A stretch of 64,000 nucleotides of DNA from Patiria pectinifera (lineage: Eukaryota; Echinodermata; Asteroidea; Valvatida; Asterinidae), in the NCBI GenBank assembly GCA_029964075.1, contig CM057141.1:12338001-12402000 (forward strand), in the 5' to 3' direction. A model generated the notes under the pieces. That model did no database searches. It was not told the origin of the DNA and was given only the letters and a program-made list of their open reading frames with translations. Below are positions 1-11,373 of the stretch, in pieces. Positions within the stretch are counted from its first letter, which is position 1. Each line of letters starts with the position of its first letter. A program made the position numbers and the translations under genes.

Positions 1-723
1 ATGATGAAATAAGCTTTAATATGTGTGTGTCAAACACCTTTGGGGGTTGTGAACGTTTTTCCTGAATTCCTGAGTTGGGGCATTTATCATTGAGGTCTAA
101 GTTATTTACTGGCCTGGCAGTTTATTTACTGGTCAGGCCGGCAGCTGGACCCTTCGTTTAAGGGGGGGGGGTCTTCTTTGGGTGAGAATTTCTCCAAAAA
201 GTCATCCGTCAACCCACCAAAAATTGAAAAGAAAATGAAAAATGACATGTTGATCATCATTTTTCTGTGCAGCCTGAACACCTGTCAGAGTTTTGAGTAT
301 TTTTAAAAGAATTTTGAAGCATGGGAATGTATATTAATATTGGTGTCTTTGGGATTTTCGGGCCTTTTCGAAACACTGGCTGCGTTTGGTCGTTGGCTTA
401 AGGCGATTTTTTGCTCCCGACATCGGGGACTCCAGCTACATTTTAGCATGTTAGAGCCTGTTATGCTTCAGAAACATTCAATCGAATGACATGACTGTAA
501 GAACATTTCCATTTGGTTAGCATTCAGTGATTCAGAAGTTAGGAAGTCGGAGGCAAAGCAAACCCGAAGACGAAGCATGTATATAGCGCCCTCTTTTGAT
601 GGTCACCAAAAACCAAAACCTTCGAAAGTGAACGGGTTTCCACACACCTTTTTTTGTACACCGCCCAATAAGAGAAATCATAGCTGGGTACCAGCTGCGA
701 GGATAACGGCCACAATAAACAGC
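1..723 (+). promoter_or_regulatory. 5' flank and probable 5' UTR of the E2F gene
   Basis: No coding gene is recognised here. It lies directly upstream of the E2F start codon, so promoter and 5' UTR are expected. There is no obvious TATA box or CpG island, and a run of about ten G lies near 166-175. The coding frame stays open upstream to an ATG at 577, but that extension does not look like an E2F N-terminus. The transcription start is not located. Confidence 0.35.
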
Positions 724-3700
724 ATGGCAGCCGAGCTGACCCCAGGAACACCTGCCAACAGGCATGAGAAAAGCCTCGGTTTACTCACCACAAAATTCGT
801 CAGCCTCCTACAAGAGGCTAAAGATGGGGTCCTCGATCTTAAATTGGTATGTGAGGGGAGTTTTAGCGTGAATGAGGGTAATTTTAGGGATGTTTCCGTT
901 GTTGACAAGGTTGTGTGTATTGCCGTGCAGTTTGTGTGTATTGGAATGCGGGCCGTGCATTGTGTTTTTATTGTGCGTGTGTGTATTGTGAATGCACATG
1001 ACGTACGTAGTCGGTTACGCACGATATTTGGTTCAGTATTTAGCAGGTGACCCGTAAATTTTTGGTGCTTTTACTTTCGTCTTTGTCCACTGCATTTCAA
1101 AGTAATATTGCAGATCGGAGCAACTATAGAATGCAGGGCCACGCCGGAGCAAGGTTTTTATTTTGCTTGGAGGCGTGGATGGATAAGAGTAATAGATATG
1201 CAAACCTGCAAAAAGTGCTAAGTACAGCGAATGCACTTGTCTTCTAAGCTTCTCATGAAGGAACAGAAGGGAGGGCGTGCTTGTAAATGTGTTGGGGGCA
1301 CGGTACGGAGCGGAGTCGCGGAGTGGCGGAGGCGCGGAGTCGTGGAGTCGCAGAGTCGCGGAGACGCGGGGCACTGGAGTGGCGGAGGCGCGGAGTCGCG
1401 GAGTCGCAGAGACTCGCGCCGATAGAGGGCGCAATTCTCGGGGGATTTTTTTTTAGAACGAAGCATCCGTATCCATTGTAAATGAGCTCGCAAATTAGGA
1501 AGGGAGGAGGGCGACGGGGCGGAGTCGCGGAGGCGCGGAGTCGTGGAGTCGCAGAGTCGCGGAGACGCGGGGCACTGGAGTGGCGGAGGCGCGGAGTCGC
1601 GGAGTCGCAGAGACTCGCGCCGATAGAGGGCGCAATTCTCGGGGGATTTTTTTTTAGAACGAAGCATCCGTATCCATTGTAAATGAGCTCGCAAATTAGG
1701 AAGGGAGGAGGGCGACGGGGCGGAGTCGCGGAGTGGCGGAGGCGCGGAGTCGTGGAGTCGCAGAGTCGCGGAGACGCGGGGCACTGGAGTGGCGGAGGCG
1801 CGGAGTCGCGGAGTCGCAGAGACGCGCGCCGATAGAGGGCGCAATTCTCGGAGATATCGACTGCGGCTCCACGACTCCACGATCGATTTTCGGGATCGGA
1901 GGTAGGTCGACTGTGGCTCCACGCCTCCACGCAGCCGTACGGAGGCGCGGATGTAGAGTAAAGTGGCCCTGCATTCTATAGTTGTACCTGCAGATCAAGT
2001 CAAGGCTGGTGCAGCGGTGCAGTGACAGTGGATATTTGTCGGTGGTCTCTGTGTTTTTTTTTCTTTAGAAGTTTAGGTCTTGGCCTACTCCAATACTATT
2101 TACTAACGACGTTAACGTCTGGCTGAGTAGCTCTTGACTGGCACAGCACTGTCACTGACAATGACTGAACAATAATGTGCAGTGTTTTTCTGGACATACA
2201 AATTTTACAATGACAGTCATCCTCTGGTTCCAATTCCATGCTTTCATTATTGATGTGACTTCGTATTTTAATACAAGATCCTGGACTCTGGAGATGGGAA
2301 TCAGACAAAATGCAATAGGCCCTATGCACTTTCAATGACTTTGGCCCTTAAAATGGCTTGTAATTTGATACCCGATGACGTCATGATGACCTCGGATTTT
2401 TCTTAACATCTTCGGACTGGGGTTCAAGTTCATACCAGGTTTTATCATAATCCCGTAAATCGTTTGGAAGAAATTTGGTTCGTTTTGACTTTGAGGCTTC
2501 TGTCTGTATTTTAAATTCACCTAACTTTGACCTTCCGGTTGACCCGGAAGGAAAGGTCAAACAAGTTTGACTTCCTATTCAAACATGTTCACCAAGGTAT
2601 CGTCCATCAGATCACAAAGTATGAACGTGATCGTTCATTTTGTTCATGAGTTATAATTGATGGAAAATTGTCATATTTTGACCAAAAAAAATTACTTGTA
2701 TTATAATTTGATAGCTGATGATGTCATCATTACATCATAGTAATATGCCCCACTCGGGATGAGGGTCGATATATGTTGGAAGTTACAAGTTCATACCATC
2801 AACCGTTTAAGGAGAAAACCCGCGGAGAGTTATTGTCCGGAAAAAAAAGAAGAAAGAAAGAACAAAGATTAATCGGAACAATTCCAGACAGTGGTCGGGT
2901 TGTGTCTGACCACTCAATGGCTAATTGGTTTCTAACTGGAGTGGTGTGCTTGCGAACCAGGAGCACTATCAACTAGGCCACGCGGTCGTTCAGTGCCAGT
3001 TGGCAATTTAATATGTTGTAATATGTAGGGCTAGTTGTAGACACGTGCATGAGGGCAGTATACATCTGCCGGCGTAAGAATGGAAGAACAAATGTGAGAC
3101 CAGTTCACGGCTATTTAAACATTACGTTGTGTTTATCGTATCTTTGATGATTATGAAAATAAGAAATAAAGTTCTAATTTCTGGCTTTTCCTTCAAAAGG
3201 CTGGCCTTAAAGGGAATATACAACATTTGCAAACATCGAAAAATAAAACTACCAAGTTTTTACGAAATACCTTACTAGGATGTTGGTAAATGACAGTCTC
3301 AAGCATCTTGTAAAATTATGGCACCTGGTGTGAAGTCATTTTCAAGAAAATGGTATTTTTGTAAACATTTCCAGCGGTGGTTGGCCGACCAGCGTTGGAA
3401 AAACCTAACTATTTTTCAACTACTGCTCCAAATTTACCATTTTTTTTTTCAGTCCAAATTTTGTTTGCTATTGGTTACATGTTCATGAACGGATGCAGGC
3501 CAGCTAGACTGGTTCCCTTGCCTTACAATTTTCCATCATCTATAAATTGATCCATTTTATCTTTTAGTCTTTTATCAAGACTACTTGAACATTTTTGTTT
3601 TTCTTGGTTTTTCCAGCATTTTCGAAGACAAAACTTCAAAAATGTCAGTGTAACAATATTTGATATATTATACTAACCCCTCAAATAGTTCATTTCTGAA

Positions 3701-6700
3701 AATTACAGCAAAAGCCAGTGATGTACATTCCCTTTAAGCCTTTTATCTTTTTCAGGGCCAATAAAGCAAGTAAAGTATTCTAAAAAAAGAAAAAAAAAAT
3801 TATAAAAAATTACCATAAAGGGTTTCCAAATGTTACAAATTTCATGTGAGTCCCGAGGCATAAGTATTTGGACAATTCCTCAATCCTCCCAAATCCTCCC
3901 GGCATTTTGGAGGATTTTGGAGGATTGAGGGTAAATAGTGTTTGAGAAACATGAGGATTTTGGAGGATTGAGGATGAATAGTGAAGAAGCACTTGAAGAT
4001 TTAGGAGGATTGAGGGTAAATGATGTTTGAAGAGGAGGAGGATTTTGGAGGATTGATGATGAATGCATTTTGAAAGGCAGGACTGTCTGACGATTTTGAA
4101 GGATTGAGGCACTGGGTATCCTCCATTTGAACATAAGTGCACAATTTTGTAGGATTTTGGAGGGTTTAGAATGGTTCCGAACAAAAAGGGCCTGGGGGTT
4201 AGCGTTAAGAGTTTTTGTGACATTTGTTCTGAGGTCTAGCATTTAACAATTTGTTCTGAGGTCTAGCATACGTAAAGTTCATTGTAATTGACCTGCAGGA
4301 TTCACTCATACATGCTAACAAATCGTTTGCTTACAGGCAGCTGATACATTAGCAGTACGACAGAAGAGACGGATATATGACATCACAAACGTCCTGGAAG
4401 GCATCGGTCTGATTGAGAAGAAATCTAAAAATAGCATACAATGGAAGTGAGTACAAACCCAGATGTGTTAATGCCTGAGACAGTTTACCCATTCCTATTG
4501 GTGGAGAGCCCGTCACGTGGGTGGTTTTAAACAGTTGATAAAACACTTTTTTCTGGTGTCACATGAAATTTGGGCTCCTATAAAATCTGGCCCCTTTTGT
4601 TGGTTGAACCCTCGCACGTGACCAGTCACTCTCCTAATTATCTTCACTTAGGCATGCATGCGCTGTCCATATTCCGTAGAGTCCTAAATTCACACTACAC
4701 CTGTATCGCCGTGTTCTGCGCCACATCGCGCAGTACACGACAAGTGCGCCAATCTCCATATTACAAGATTTTTAGTACTACTCGTGCGAGGCACATACCA
4801 TAAACATAGCTAGAGGGGTGATTCTCAAAACATGAAGTAAAATTGGTGAACAAAAATGTTAGAAATATATGATTTTTGACTTGTTTTGACTTATTGACCG
4901 AAAGGTATACTAACCCTAACCCCTTGGGCTTTTTTATTAGAAAGGATCCTGAATCCGCCAAAATCCATCAATTTTGCCATGCAAAACAATTGTTGGTGGC
5001 CAGTGAGTCCATCAGAATCCACCAGTTAGGTGGGAGTAAATCTGTTGAGATCCCAAATTCATCAAAGTCCCCCAACAGCTCAATATAGAGGTATCCTGAA
5101 TCCATCAAAATCCTGCTGTTCCGCTAGGCTTACAATCCTGAATCCATCGAAATTCCCCAGTTTGTGCAATATGGAGGTATCCTGAACCTGCCAAAATCCC
5201 CCGAAACAGGGGTGTGGATTTTGATGGATTCAGGTACGTTAGGGCTATCCCTAACAGTCCTGAATCCTCCAATTTGAATATGATTTTGCACACCCCCTAG
5301 GGAGTTGGGGTCAATTGAATGGGAATAAATATGTGCTAGGCCAATATTAAACAATTGCGCTTAAAACAGGCTATGGGCCTGGTTGCCGATAATGGCCCTC
5401 GCTTTCAGCTCAGGCTTTTATCCTTATCCAGGCACCTAGCCGGTTTTAAACTTACTTGTTGAAAACAGGCCAAGCAATCTGGTTCTAGTTTGTTCTTGCC
5501 ATTGTTAATAGCTCTGTACCACAAAGAGTAATCTTTTTCGAGCATGGAGAACATAAAGCTTGATGTCAACCTTGTAAGTTTCACATGCTGCATGGCACAC
5601 TGTATGGCTCAAACACATGCAATTTCATGGTCAATCTTTAAGTTCCCGAATCTGAATCGTCTCTCGCAGGGGGGCGGGGCCAGGCTGCAACACGACGGAG
5701 ATGTCAGACCGGTTAGAGGTGCTGAAGGAGGAACTACGAGAGATGGACAGCGTTGAGGCTGAGTTGGATGAACTGAGGAGTAGGATACAGCAGAGCATAA
5801 GGAATGTCACAGACGACCAAGAAAACAGCAGATATCCTTTCTTTTCTTTTCTGTATAAAAGCTCACCGATTTAACCATTTATTTTGTATTAGCCTTACCG
5901 TCTAGGGTAAAAAGACTAGAAACTGTGCTGAATGCAACAGCATGAAACACTTGTCAAAATAAGAGGCCGGTTCAGTGAAGCAAGATCCATCAGGTCAAAA
6001 GTCTCAAGGCCAAACTACCTCAGAGTCTGTGGTCACCAACTACGGCAGGATACAGCCGTGGCATTGTTCAATGGAGCGAGCTCTCATTGCCGTAGAATTG
6101 GCAGTTGAGTCATCTGGTGTTGACAGCTCAGTGCAGCAAGGTCCCACAGACTATTACACCATATGTGCACAGTGCTGCGTCTGGCTGGTTTAGTGTGAAG
6201 AGGACACAAAAGATTTCAGCTTCCAAAAAGAAGAGGAAGACCCCAAACAAACAATAAACATTAAGTCAGTCATGAGCCAATGTGGCCCATCAGGCCGGCG
6301 TTTGTCTCTGGTTTTCTTAGCACAAAACAACTGAGAATATTTCTGTTCCCCCAGATTTGATGTCAGCCCATCACAGGTTATTCCCCACTTCTAATGTACC
6401 CATTCATACTCCTGGGTGGAGAGAGGCAAGTCGGGGTGAAGTGGCTTGCCCAAGGACACAACATAAGGTCAGCAGCTGGATTCAAACCCCGGACCCTCTG
6501 ATCATGAGTCTGGAATCCTAACCACTAGCCACACTTTCTCATAATAGACAGTAGTGTAGATAATAATAATCAGAGGTGGATGGAGAGGACAGGAGCAATA
6601 CACGTGATTAATCAGTCATGTTTGATGTACACCTCCAAGTGTGGAGGTCCTGAGCAAGTCTCACTGCTGAGTGGATTGTGAGACTAGTTCATTCAATTAT

Positions 6701-9700
6701 ATTATATTGTCTGTCTGTATGGATTTAGGTCTGCCCCTCCCTCTTTTACCCCTCGATTTACCCTCAAGGATCACTACTACTATCTCCCCTGCACTTCCTC
6801 TGGCCACATGTCCAAAGTAATTGAGCTTTTATCTACAGATGGAGGTCAGGAGACGTTCTTTCGAGGATACTTCAGCTAGGATGGATTCGTTTGATCTTTT
6901 CTCTGTCCATTGGACTTGTAGTAACCATCTAAAGCATTACATTTTAAAAGAGTTGATTCGAAAACGGGATGAAAATCTTTTTAAAACTTATCTTCCTTAA
7001 CTACTTCTGCACGTTGGCGTATGTCACCCATGAAGATCTCTGCAGATGTTTCAAGGGAGACACGTTACTAGCAACCCAAGCCCCCTCAGGAACGCAGCTT
7101 CAGGTGCCAGTCCCAGAAATCGTAAGTACAAATTGCAAACCGGAGACAAGAGTCCTGCATGAATGTAGAAAGGAAAAATGTGCTCACGACTTCCAATAGA
7201 CTTTTGCTGGTCTTAGAGGAGCCAGCTTGTAATACCCTTTGTACCTATGTCACTAACTGACTAAATGACTGACTAACAGAAGCCAAATCTGAAATATATG
7301 GCTACGGCTAGAAATCGCGCACGCGCCTATGGAATCAGCCCCAGCCACTTCCCATAGAGTAAAAGTAAAAAAGTCAAGTCTGTCACAAACCAATGTGGCC
7401 CATCAGGCCAGCGTTTATCCCCGGTTTCATAATCATGAAACGACTGAGTAGATTTCTATTACTCCTGGATGGGATGCTAGTCCAACGCAGATTACTCCCT
7501 AGCTAATGCCGGTACCCATTTATACTCCTGGGTGGAGAGAGGCAAGTGGGGATGAAGTGGCTTGCCCAAGGGCACAACATATGGTCAGCAGCTGGATTTG
7601 ACCCTCTGATCATGAGTCACAAACCCTAACCATTAGGCCACACTCCCCATAGACCCATTAAAGAAGTCCCATCCCAAAAATTCGAATCACGGAAGTTGTC
7701 TGTGGGGCTTTATAACTTTACGGTGAAATCTGCAACTTTCGCGAGCGTCATGTTGCATGTCAGAATGCACATAAACGTGAAATCTGTTTTGGTTTTCAAT
7801 ATAGCGTAGTTTTCATTTTAAAAATTCCCCCAAAATGACATTCAAAACCTTTCTTTTTGATTGAGAAGTTACTAAATAATTTGTAAAGTTGGTTACAGGT
7901 ACCCAATCCCATAATCTGGAATCGGTTCCTGACATCAGCGGTCGGGTACCCGGTTCCGATGCACACCCCCAGTACAATGTGTAGTGAATATGAGCTTGCA
8001 AGCGAAAAAAAAAATATACAGTTCCTAGATCCAAAAAAAAAGTAGTTGAAGTGCACTGTCAAAATATTGATTACATCTATACAGTTTTCAGGAAAAAAAA
8101 TTGGGACTATATTTTGTGAACTTGTTTCTCCTGCAGTGCGCGGACAACAAAAAGCGCTACCAAATTCACCTCAAAAGCTACAAGGGTCCCATCTTTGTCA
8201 CGCTAGTCAACAAAGATGAAGCGAGCGACAGCCCCGTGGTCGTGCCGGTACCGCCCCACGACCTGCAGCCGGCGGTGCTCAGCGGTGGCGGGGTACCGGT
8301 GGGGAGCAGGCTGGTCCCCACCGACGGGTTTCCCCAAGAGACAAAGCCGGTGGTGCCCAAAGTGGAGCCGGCCCCCAAGCCGGCGGAAGTGTTTCCAGTA
8401 ACAATCAAGAAGGAGGCGGACGCTAACGGAGCTAGCCCAGGTTGGTGGTTTTCTTCGCCCTGTTAATTTGCTGTGCGAGGTGGTTGTCTGGCTTTCTTAA
8501 GCCCCACATATTCAGGGCTGTCCATTTCCGAATAATTTAGTACTCAATTACTCGAAACTGCGTTTGACTGAATATTCGGATATTGAAACTGCCAAGCAGC
8601 AAGTGCTTGCTGCGCCGGTTCAAAGTTGCACAAAGAGTGTGCCATTAAACATTTGCGTGCGACAATGGTTATGGGGCGCTGGAGTGTTTCACAGTAAATA
8701 TTTTATGATTGTAATAGGGCTTTTAACCTAAAAGAGGAAGTGAAATATGAACCACCGTCGACAAAAAAGTGATGCCTGAAAATAAAGTGCCACAACTTTA
8801 CGAAAAAAATAAAGTCATCTGCATATTATCCATACAGTTTTGTTTTTTGTTTTCGAATATTCAAACCGGCAAAAAGCTATTTGAATATTTGGTTGATGAT
8901 CCAATATTCAACTCTTCGGCATATTCGGGACAGCCCTAACGCATTTTGCTGATCCTTTCTTTCTTACAGTAGATAGCCTTAAGGACATCCCCACCGATAT
9001 GCTGTTTCAGCCTGGTGAAGATTCCCTCATGGATACCCAATTGTTAGATGACCTCATAGCTGGTGAATGTGAGTATATTTTCTTTCAGTAATTTTGAAGG
9101 TGAAAAGGCTACCCCTTGCTCTTAAAAGCAGTTTTTTGGGCGTCTACAATCCTCCGAAAAAGGGCTTTCATTTTGCGTGCAGATGAACCCGCCCTGCGAG
9201 AGCCGTATTTTTGTCTGATAACAAATAATTCAAATTTTGTGAGGAAATAATTTGATGACTAACTGTCGGTGGATGTTTTTTTCGTTCGATGTCTCATTCC
9301 AAAGTGAACAACTTTTATATTGCTAGGAAGATAGCAATTGGAGGGGAAAATAAATGATTTCGAGGTAAAACTCAAAAATAGCATGGGGAACGCATCATTA
9401 ACCAACCTCGTGGAAATTGTGTCATGTAATTTACATTTTAACCTTAAACCTTAACCCTAGGCCCATTTTGGCTAGGAACGATCCTCAATCCTGCAAAATC
9501 CTCCGATTGCCACATTGTAAAAAATTTGGTTCAGCCTCAATCCTCCAAAATTATCCGTTATTTCTTTAATTTGATCAGTGGAGGGGTGACCATTGCCTCA
9601 ATCAAAAAAAATTCACCGACAATAACTGTTATGGGTTGAGGCAGTGTCGATGACATTCAGAAGCAGTGCAGATGATATCGAGCATAATGCAGGACTTGGT

Positions 9701-10596
9701 AATGCATGACTGAACATAAACAATGCTGGGTACAGCCTATATAAAGTCAACACAATGCATCCTCCAAAGTCAACCAACACTTCTTTGCCATTCGGCCTGA
9801 ATCCTCCAAAATCCTCCAAAATTGCCTGGAGGATTGAGGAGGATTGAGGAGGGTTAGGGTTACATACTAGTTGCTGCTGCATTGGGTACAAATTAAAACT
9901 CTAACTCCCTGGGCATTTTTGCTAGGATGTTACCTCAAAATCCTGCAAAATTTTAGAACTGCCTCCATGTAAAAATAGCATACAGCCTAAGTCTTGCAAA
10001 ATCCTTTGTTGAGGTGGAGCCAGTGACATCCTGGAGCAGTGCGGAGGATTTCAAGTATAATACAGGCCTAAATTTATGCATTAATTAAGCATAAACAACA
10101 CAAGGTCTGGCCCAAAACCTTGACAAAGTGCATCCTCCAAAATCAGCCATGCATTTGTCTTTCTGTGAAGCGTCTTGAGCGTCAATTTTTGACGGATTTG
10201 GCGCTCTACAAGAATAAGTTATTAAGAATTAGTTATTATTAAAAACACAAGGTCCGGCCCAAAACCTTGACACAGTGCATCCTCCGAAATCAGCAACACA
10301 CTTTTGCCATGAACCCTCAATCCAGCAAATATCCTCTATTTTGCAAAGAGGATTTTGGAGGATTTGGGAAGGTTAGGGTTAAAGATTCTTCTAGGATCCA
10401 GACGTCAGACCCTCTGTCCCTTATACACTTTATAGCAGGTGAAATAATCAAGTCTGTCTGTTCCATCTCTACAGCTGGCTACGTGCCATTCCTGAGTCTC
10501 TCTCCCCCGCCTGGTGAGCAAGACTACTACTTCAACCTAGACGACAGCGAAGGCGTCTGCGATCTGTTCGGGATTGACATACCGCTTGCGGTGTAG
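724..10596 (+). CDS. E2F4/5: E2F4/E2F5-type transcription factor, 7 coding exons
   Basis: Coding exons are 724-846, 4337-4446, 5670-5831, 7013-7121, 8137-8440, 8970-9068 and 10475-10596. They total 1029 nt and 342 residues, with all phases closing. The protein is a sequence-specific nuclear DNA-binding factor that pairs with DP proteins and is held by p107/p130-type pocket proteins. The winged-helix DNA-binding domain is residues 13-78, beginning RHEKSLGLL and containing [12 protein letters not shown] at 52-63. The leucine-zipper/coiled-coil and marked-box region (about 79-195) includes QQSIRNVT and [12 protein letters not shown] proline-rich linker follows. The pocket-binding C-terminus carries [13 protein letters not shown] (about 322-334). 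The ATG at 724 was chosen because E2F4/5 proteins start with a short loose leader before RHEKS. The length is close to human E2F5, and the marked box and C-terminus look slightly more E2F5-like, so this is probably the single pre-duplication gene. All introns are GT-AG except intron 3, which is AT-AC. Confidence 0.95.
1311..1850. repeat. 201-209 bp tandem repeat built of GGAGTCGC units (E2F intron 1)
   Basis: About 2.7 copies of a 201-209 bp unit are present. The landmark GCAATTCTCG recurs at 1431, 1632 and 1841. Each unit combines a GC-rich block of 8-bp variants of GGAGTCGC with an AT-richer spacer ending GAAGGGAGGAGGGCG. The third copy carries an extra 8 bp (GAGTGGCG). Because the unit is short-period and purine-biased, several long frames stay open through it on both strands. 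These are composition artefacts. Confidence 0.9.
2330..2900. repeat. Diverged repeat-like sequence with TGATGTCAT tracts (E2F intron 1)
   Basis: Two diverged segments (about 2337-2460 and 2680-2815) share the order: TTGTAATTTGATA, a TGA(T/C)G(T/A)CATCAT palindromic tract, GGGTTCAAGTTCATACCA-like sequence, then GTTTAAGGAG or a relative. A hairpin of the type GACCTTCCGG...GGAAGGAAAGGTC lies at about 2528-2559. This looks like an old interspersed repeat in two copies. The family is not recognised. Confidence 0.35.
3207..3737 (+). mobile_element. TTAA-flanked MITE, family A copy 1
   Basis: The element is flanked by TTAA at 3207-3210 and 3734-3737. It starts AGGGAATATACAACATTTGC and ends GATGTACATTCCCT, so the ends are imperfect inverted repeats. 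It has no coding capacity. A dyad around TGGCCGACCA sits near the middle. Two full copies at 22167 and 44659 lie in the same orientation, and inverted copies are at 30386 and 46267. TTAA duplication is known for piggyBac and Kolobok transposons; the AG terminus fits Kolobok better. The superfamily is inference. Confidence 0.85.
3870..4208. mobile_element. Family D element rich in GGATTTTGGAGGATT (5' end unresolved)
   Basis: The right end reads GGGCCTGGGGGTTAGCGTTAA, like other family D copies whose ends are GTTAGGGTTAA. The interior is an irregular array of GGATTTTGGAGGATTGAGG spaced 60-70 bp apart, with one opposite-strand run near 3880. The left TTAACCCTAAC end is not evident, so this copy is truncated or decayed. 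Confidence 0.65.
4910..5314. mobile_element. Family D element with GAATCCATCAAAATCC motif
   Basis: The left end is CTAACCCTAACCCCTTGGGC and the right end is CCTAGGGAGTTGGGGTCAA, degenerate forms of TTAACCCTAAC...GTTAGGGTTAA. The interior repeats a motif of the type TGAATCCATCAAAATCCCCC on both strands. This is a different motif variant from neighbouring copies, which carry TCCTCCAAAATCCTCC. Confidence 0.7.
5832..7012 (+). other. E2F4/5: U12-type AT-AC intron of the E2F gene (intron 3)
   Basis: The intron begins ATATCCTTT directly after ...GAAAACAGCAG and ends TTCTGCAC. There is no AG in the last 50 nt, so a GT-AG acceptor is impossible there. The U12 branch-site consensus TTCCTTAAC is at 6993-7001, about a dozen nucleotides before the AC end. 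Joining 5831 to 7013 gives ...[14 protein letters not shown], which matches the family marked box exactly. U12 introns in E2F genes are known in vertebrates. This one shows the full AT-AC signature, so the minor spliceosome is needed to express the gene. A SINE copy sits inside the intron. Confidence 0.95.
6285..6535 (-). mobile_element. tRNA-derived SINE, family 2, minus orientation
   Basis: Read on the minus strand, a tRNA-like head TAGTGGTTAGGATTCC...GGGGTTTGAATCC supplies box A- and box B-like sequences. It is followed by CTTGGGCAAGCCACTTC-type sequence and a CCACCCAGGAG block. Sister copies are at 7372-7650 and 12548-12790 (minus) and 50265-50560 (plus). It sits inside the U12-type intron. 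Confidence 0.75.
7372..7650 (-). mobile_element. tRNA-derived SINE, family 2, minus orientation
   Basis: Same family as 6285-6535, sharing CAATGTGGCCCATCAGGCC, CTCCTGGGTGGAGAGAGGCA and GGTCAGCAGCTGGATT. The box B region here is shortened (GCTGGATTTGACCCTCTGA), which implies a small deletion relative to the sister copy. It lies in E2F intron 4. Confidence 0.75.
8513..8938. mobile_element. hAT-like miniature element (E2F intron 5)
   Basis: It begins CAGGGCTGTCCATTTCCGAA and ends TTCGGGACAGCCCT, so the ends are inverted repeats of the CAGGGCTGTCC type common in hAT elements. The interior carries repeated GAATATTCGGATATT-like AT-rich blocks and no long ORF. A related but diverged element is at 34356-34782. 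Confidence 0.6.
9451..9863. mobile_element. Family D element (E2F intron 6)
   Basis: It starts TTAACCCTAGGCCCATTTTG and ends GGAGGGTTAGGGTTAC. The interior alternates AATCCTCCAAAATCCTCC and its complement, typical of family D. A shared inner block, also seen at 43066 and 48534, includes CAATGCTGGGTACAGCC-type sequence and GCAGTGCAGATGATATCGAG. Confidence 0.8.
9893..10382. mobile_element. Family D element with a secondary insertion (E2F intron 6)
   Basis: It lies directly after the previous copy. It starts near TTAAAACTCTAACTCCCTGG and ends GGAAGGTTAGGGTTAA at 10382. Its right part is interrupted near 10149-10244 by unrelated sequence, and the flanking segment is present on both sides of that insert. 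Without the insert the length returns to about 400 bp, matching other copies. Confidence 0.75.
10149..10244 (+). mobile_element. SINE 3'-tail-like insertion in a family D element
   Basis: The insert reads GTGAAGCGTCTTGAGCGTCA...GGCGCTCTACAAGAATAAG followed by TTATTA-type repeats. This resembles the 3' tail shared by many SINEs (GCGCTTTGAG...AGCGCTATATAA). The same kind of tail is seen at the end of the SINE at 50265-50560. Only the tail is present, so it is a 5'-truncated copy. Confidence 0.5.
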
Positions 10597-11373
10597 CTGT
10601 CAACACGTATTCTTCTTTTATTTTTTTATATCTTTTTTTTTCGAATTGTCCAATATTAAATGTTCCACGACCCTTGCTTGAGAAGAGCTGAATAATATTC
10701 TGTACATGTTGTTCTTCACTACATAACTATGCTGCATGTATAGTTCTGTAGTTATGCAGTAAAGATGTGACTTTGCGTTGAATTTTGTAAACGTTTCGCA
10801 AAACGTTTTAAATACTGTTTAAATGTTGACGACTACCCATTATGTCTGCTTTGCATTCGCGTTCACCTTGAGATGTGAACTGGCCATAGAGCTATATCAA
10901 ATTACTAGAGCGCTAACGCGATGTGCAAAGTTATGCTTGATGGGCACATCCGTGGTTGTACACAAACCTATGGAGAACTAGAAATTTTGTACGGATTTTG
11001 TACGTCTATTTGCATATCTGCGTTTGTATTCCATACCGGTGCGTTATCAAAGCCAAAACCTCCAAAACCAAAACCACGATCGGCAAATGAGCGTGTCATT
11101 TTTCTCTACGCAAACAGTGTAACGTGTGCGCCTATTCGCTGCAGATGCTTTTTGCCGTGACGTTTTTTTAACTGGCATGACGCGCTTAAATTGTTTGCGT
11201 ATGTCCTACTAGAGTACATGTAGCATTGCATGTAGAGTACTCTTTCAAAATTCAATCCATCTAATTTCATTGTGTTCTACAAACACGCACATGAATTCAA
11301 AATGTCTGTGCTAAGGACGGCTTCAAAGCGTCTCCGCACGAAAGAATGAGGAGTTAGCACTCTTGTAATTTAA
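10597..11373 (+). terminator. 3' UTR of E2F and candidate polyadenylation signals
   Basis: This is non-coding sequence after the E2F stop. Candidate polyadenylation hexamers are ATTAAA at 10655-10660 and AGTAAA at 10758-10763. The first AATAAA is far downstream at 12124-12129. T-rich tracts flank 10610-10640. The real 3' end cannot be fixed from sequence alone. No gene is recognised in 10900-11370. Confidence 0.35.

Noticed and set aside
577-723. Upstream in-frame start adding 49 residues to E2F
   Set aside because: The extension has no E2F-like features. The ATG at 724 has a good context and gives the usual short leader before RHEKSLGLL.
1218-1930. Two long minus-strand open frames (225-234 codons) rich in Arg, Ser, Ala and Pro
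   Set aside because: They follow the GGAGTCGC tandem repeat, overlap in different frames and have no protein-like composition. They lie inside E2F intron 1.
4910-4923. Telomere-like CCCTAA sequence at several places
   Set aside because: Each occurrence is a single CCCTAAC at the border of a TTAA element, not a tandem array.
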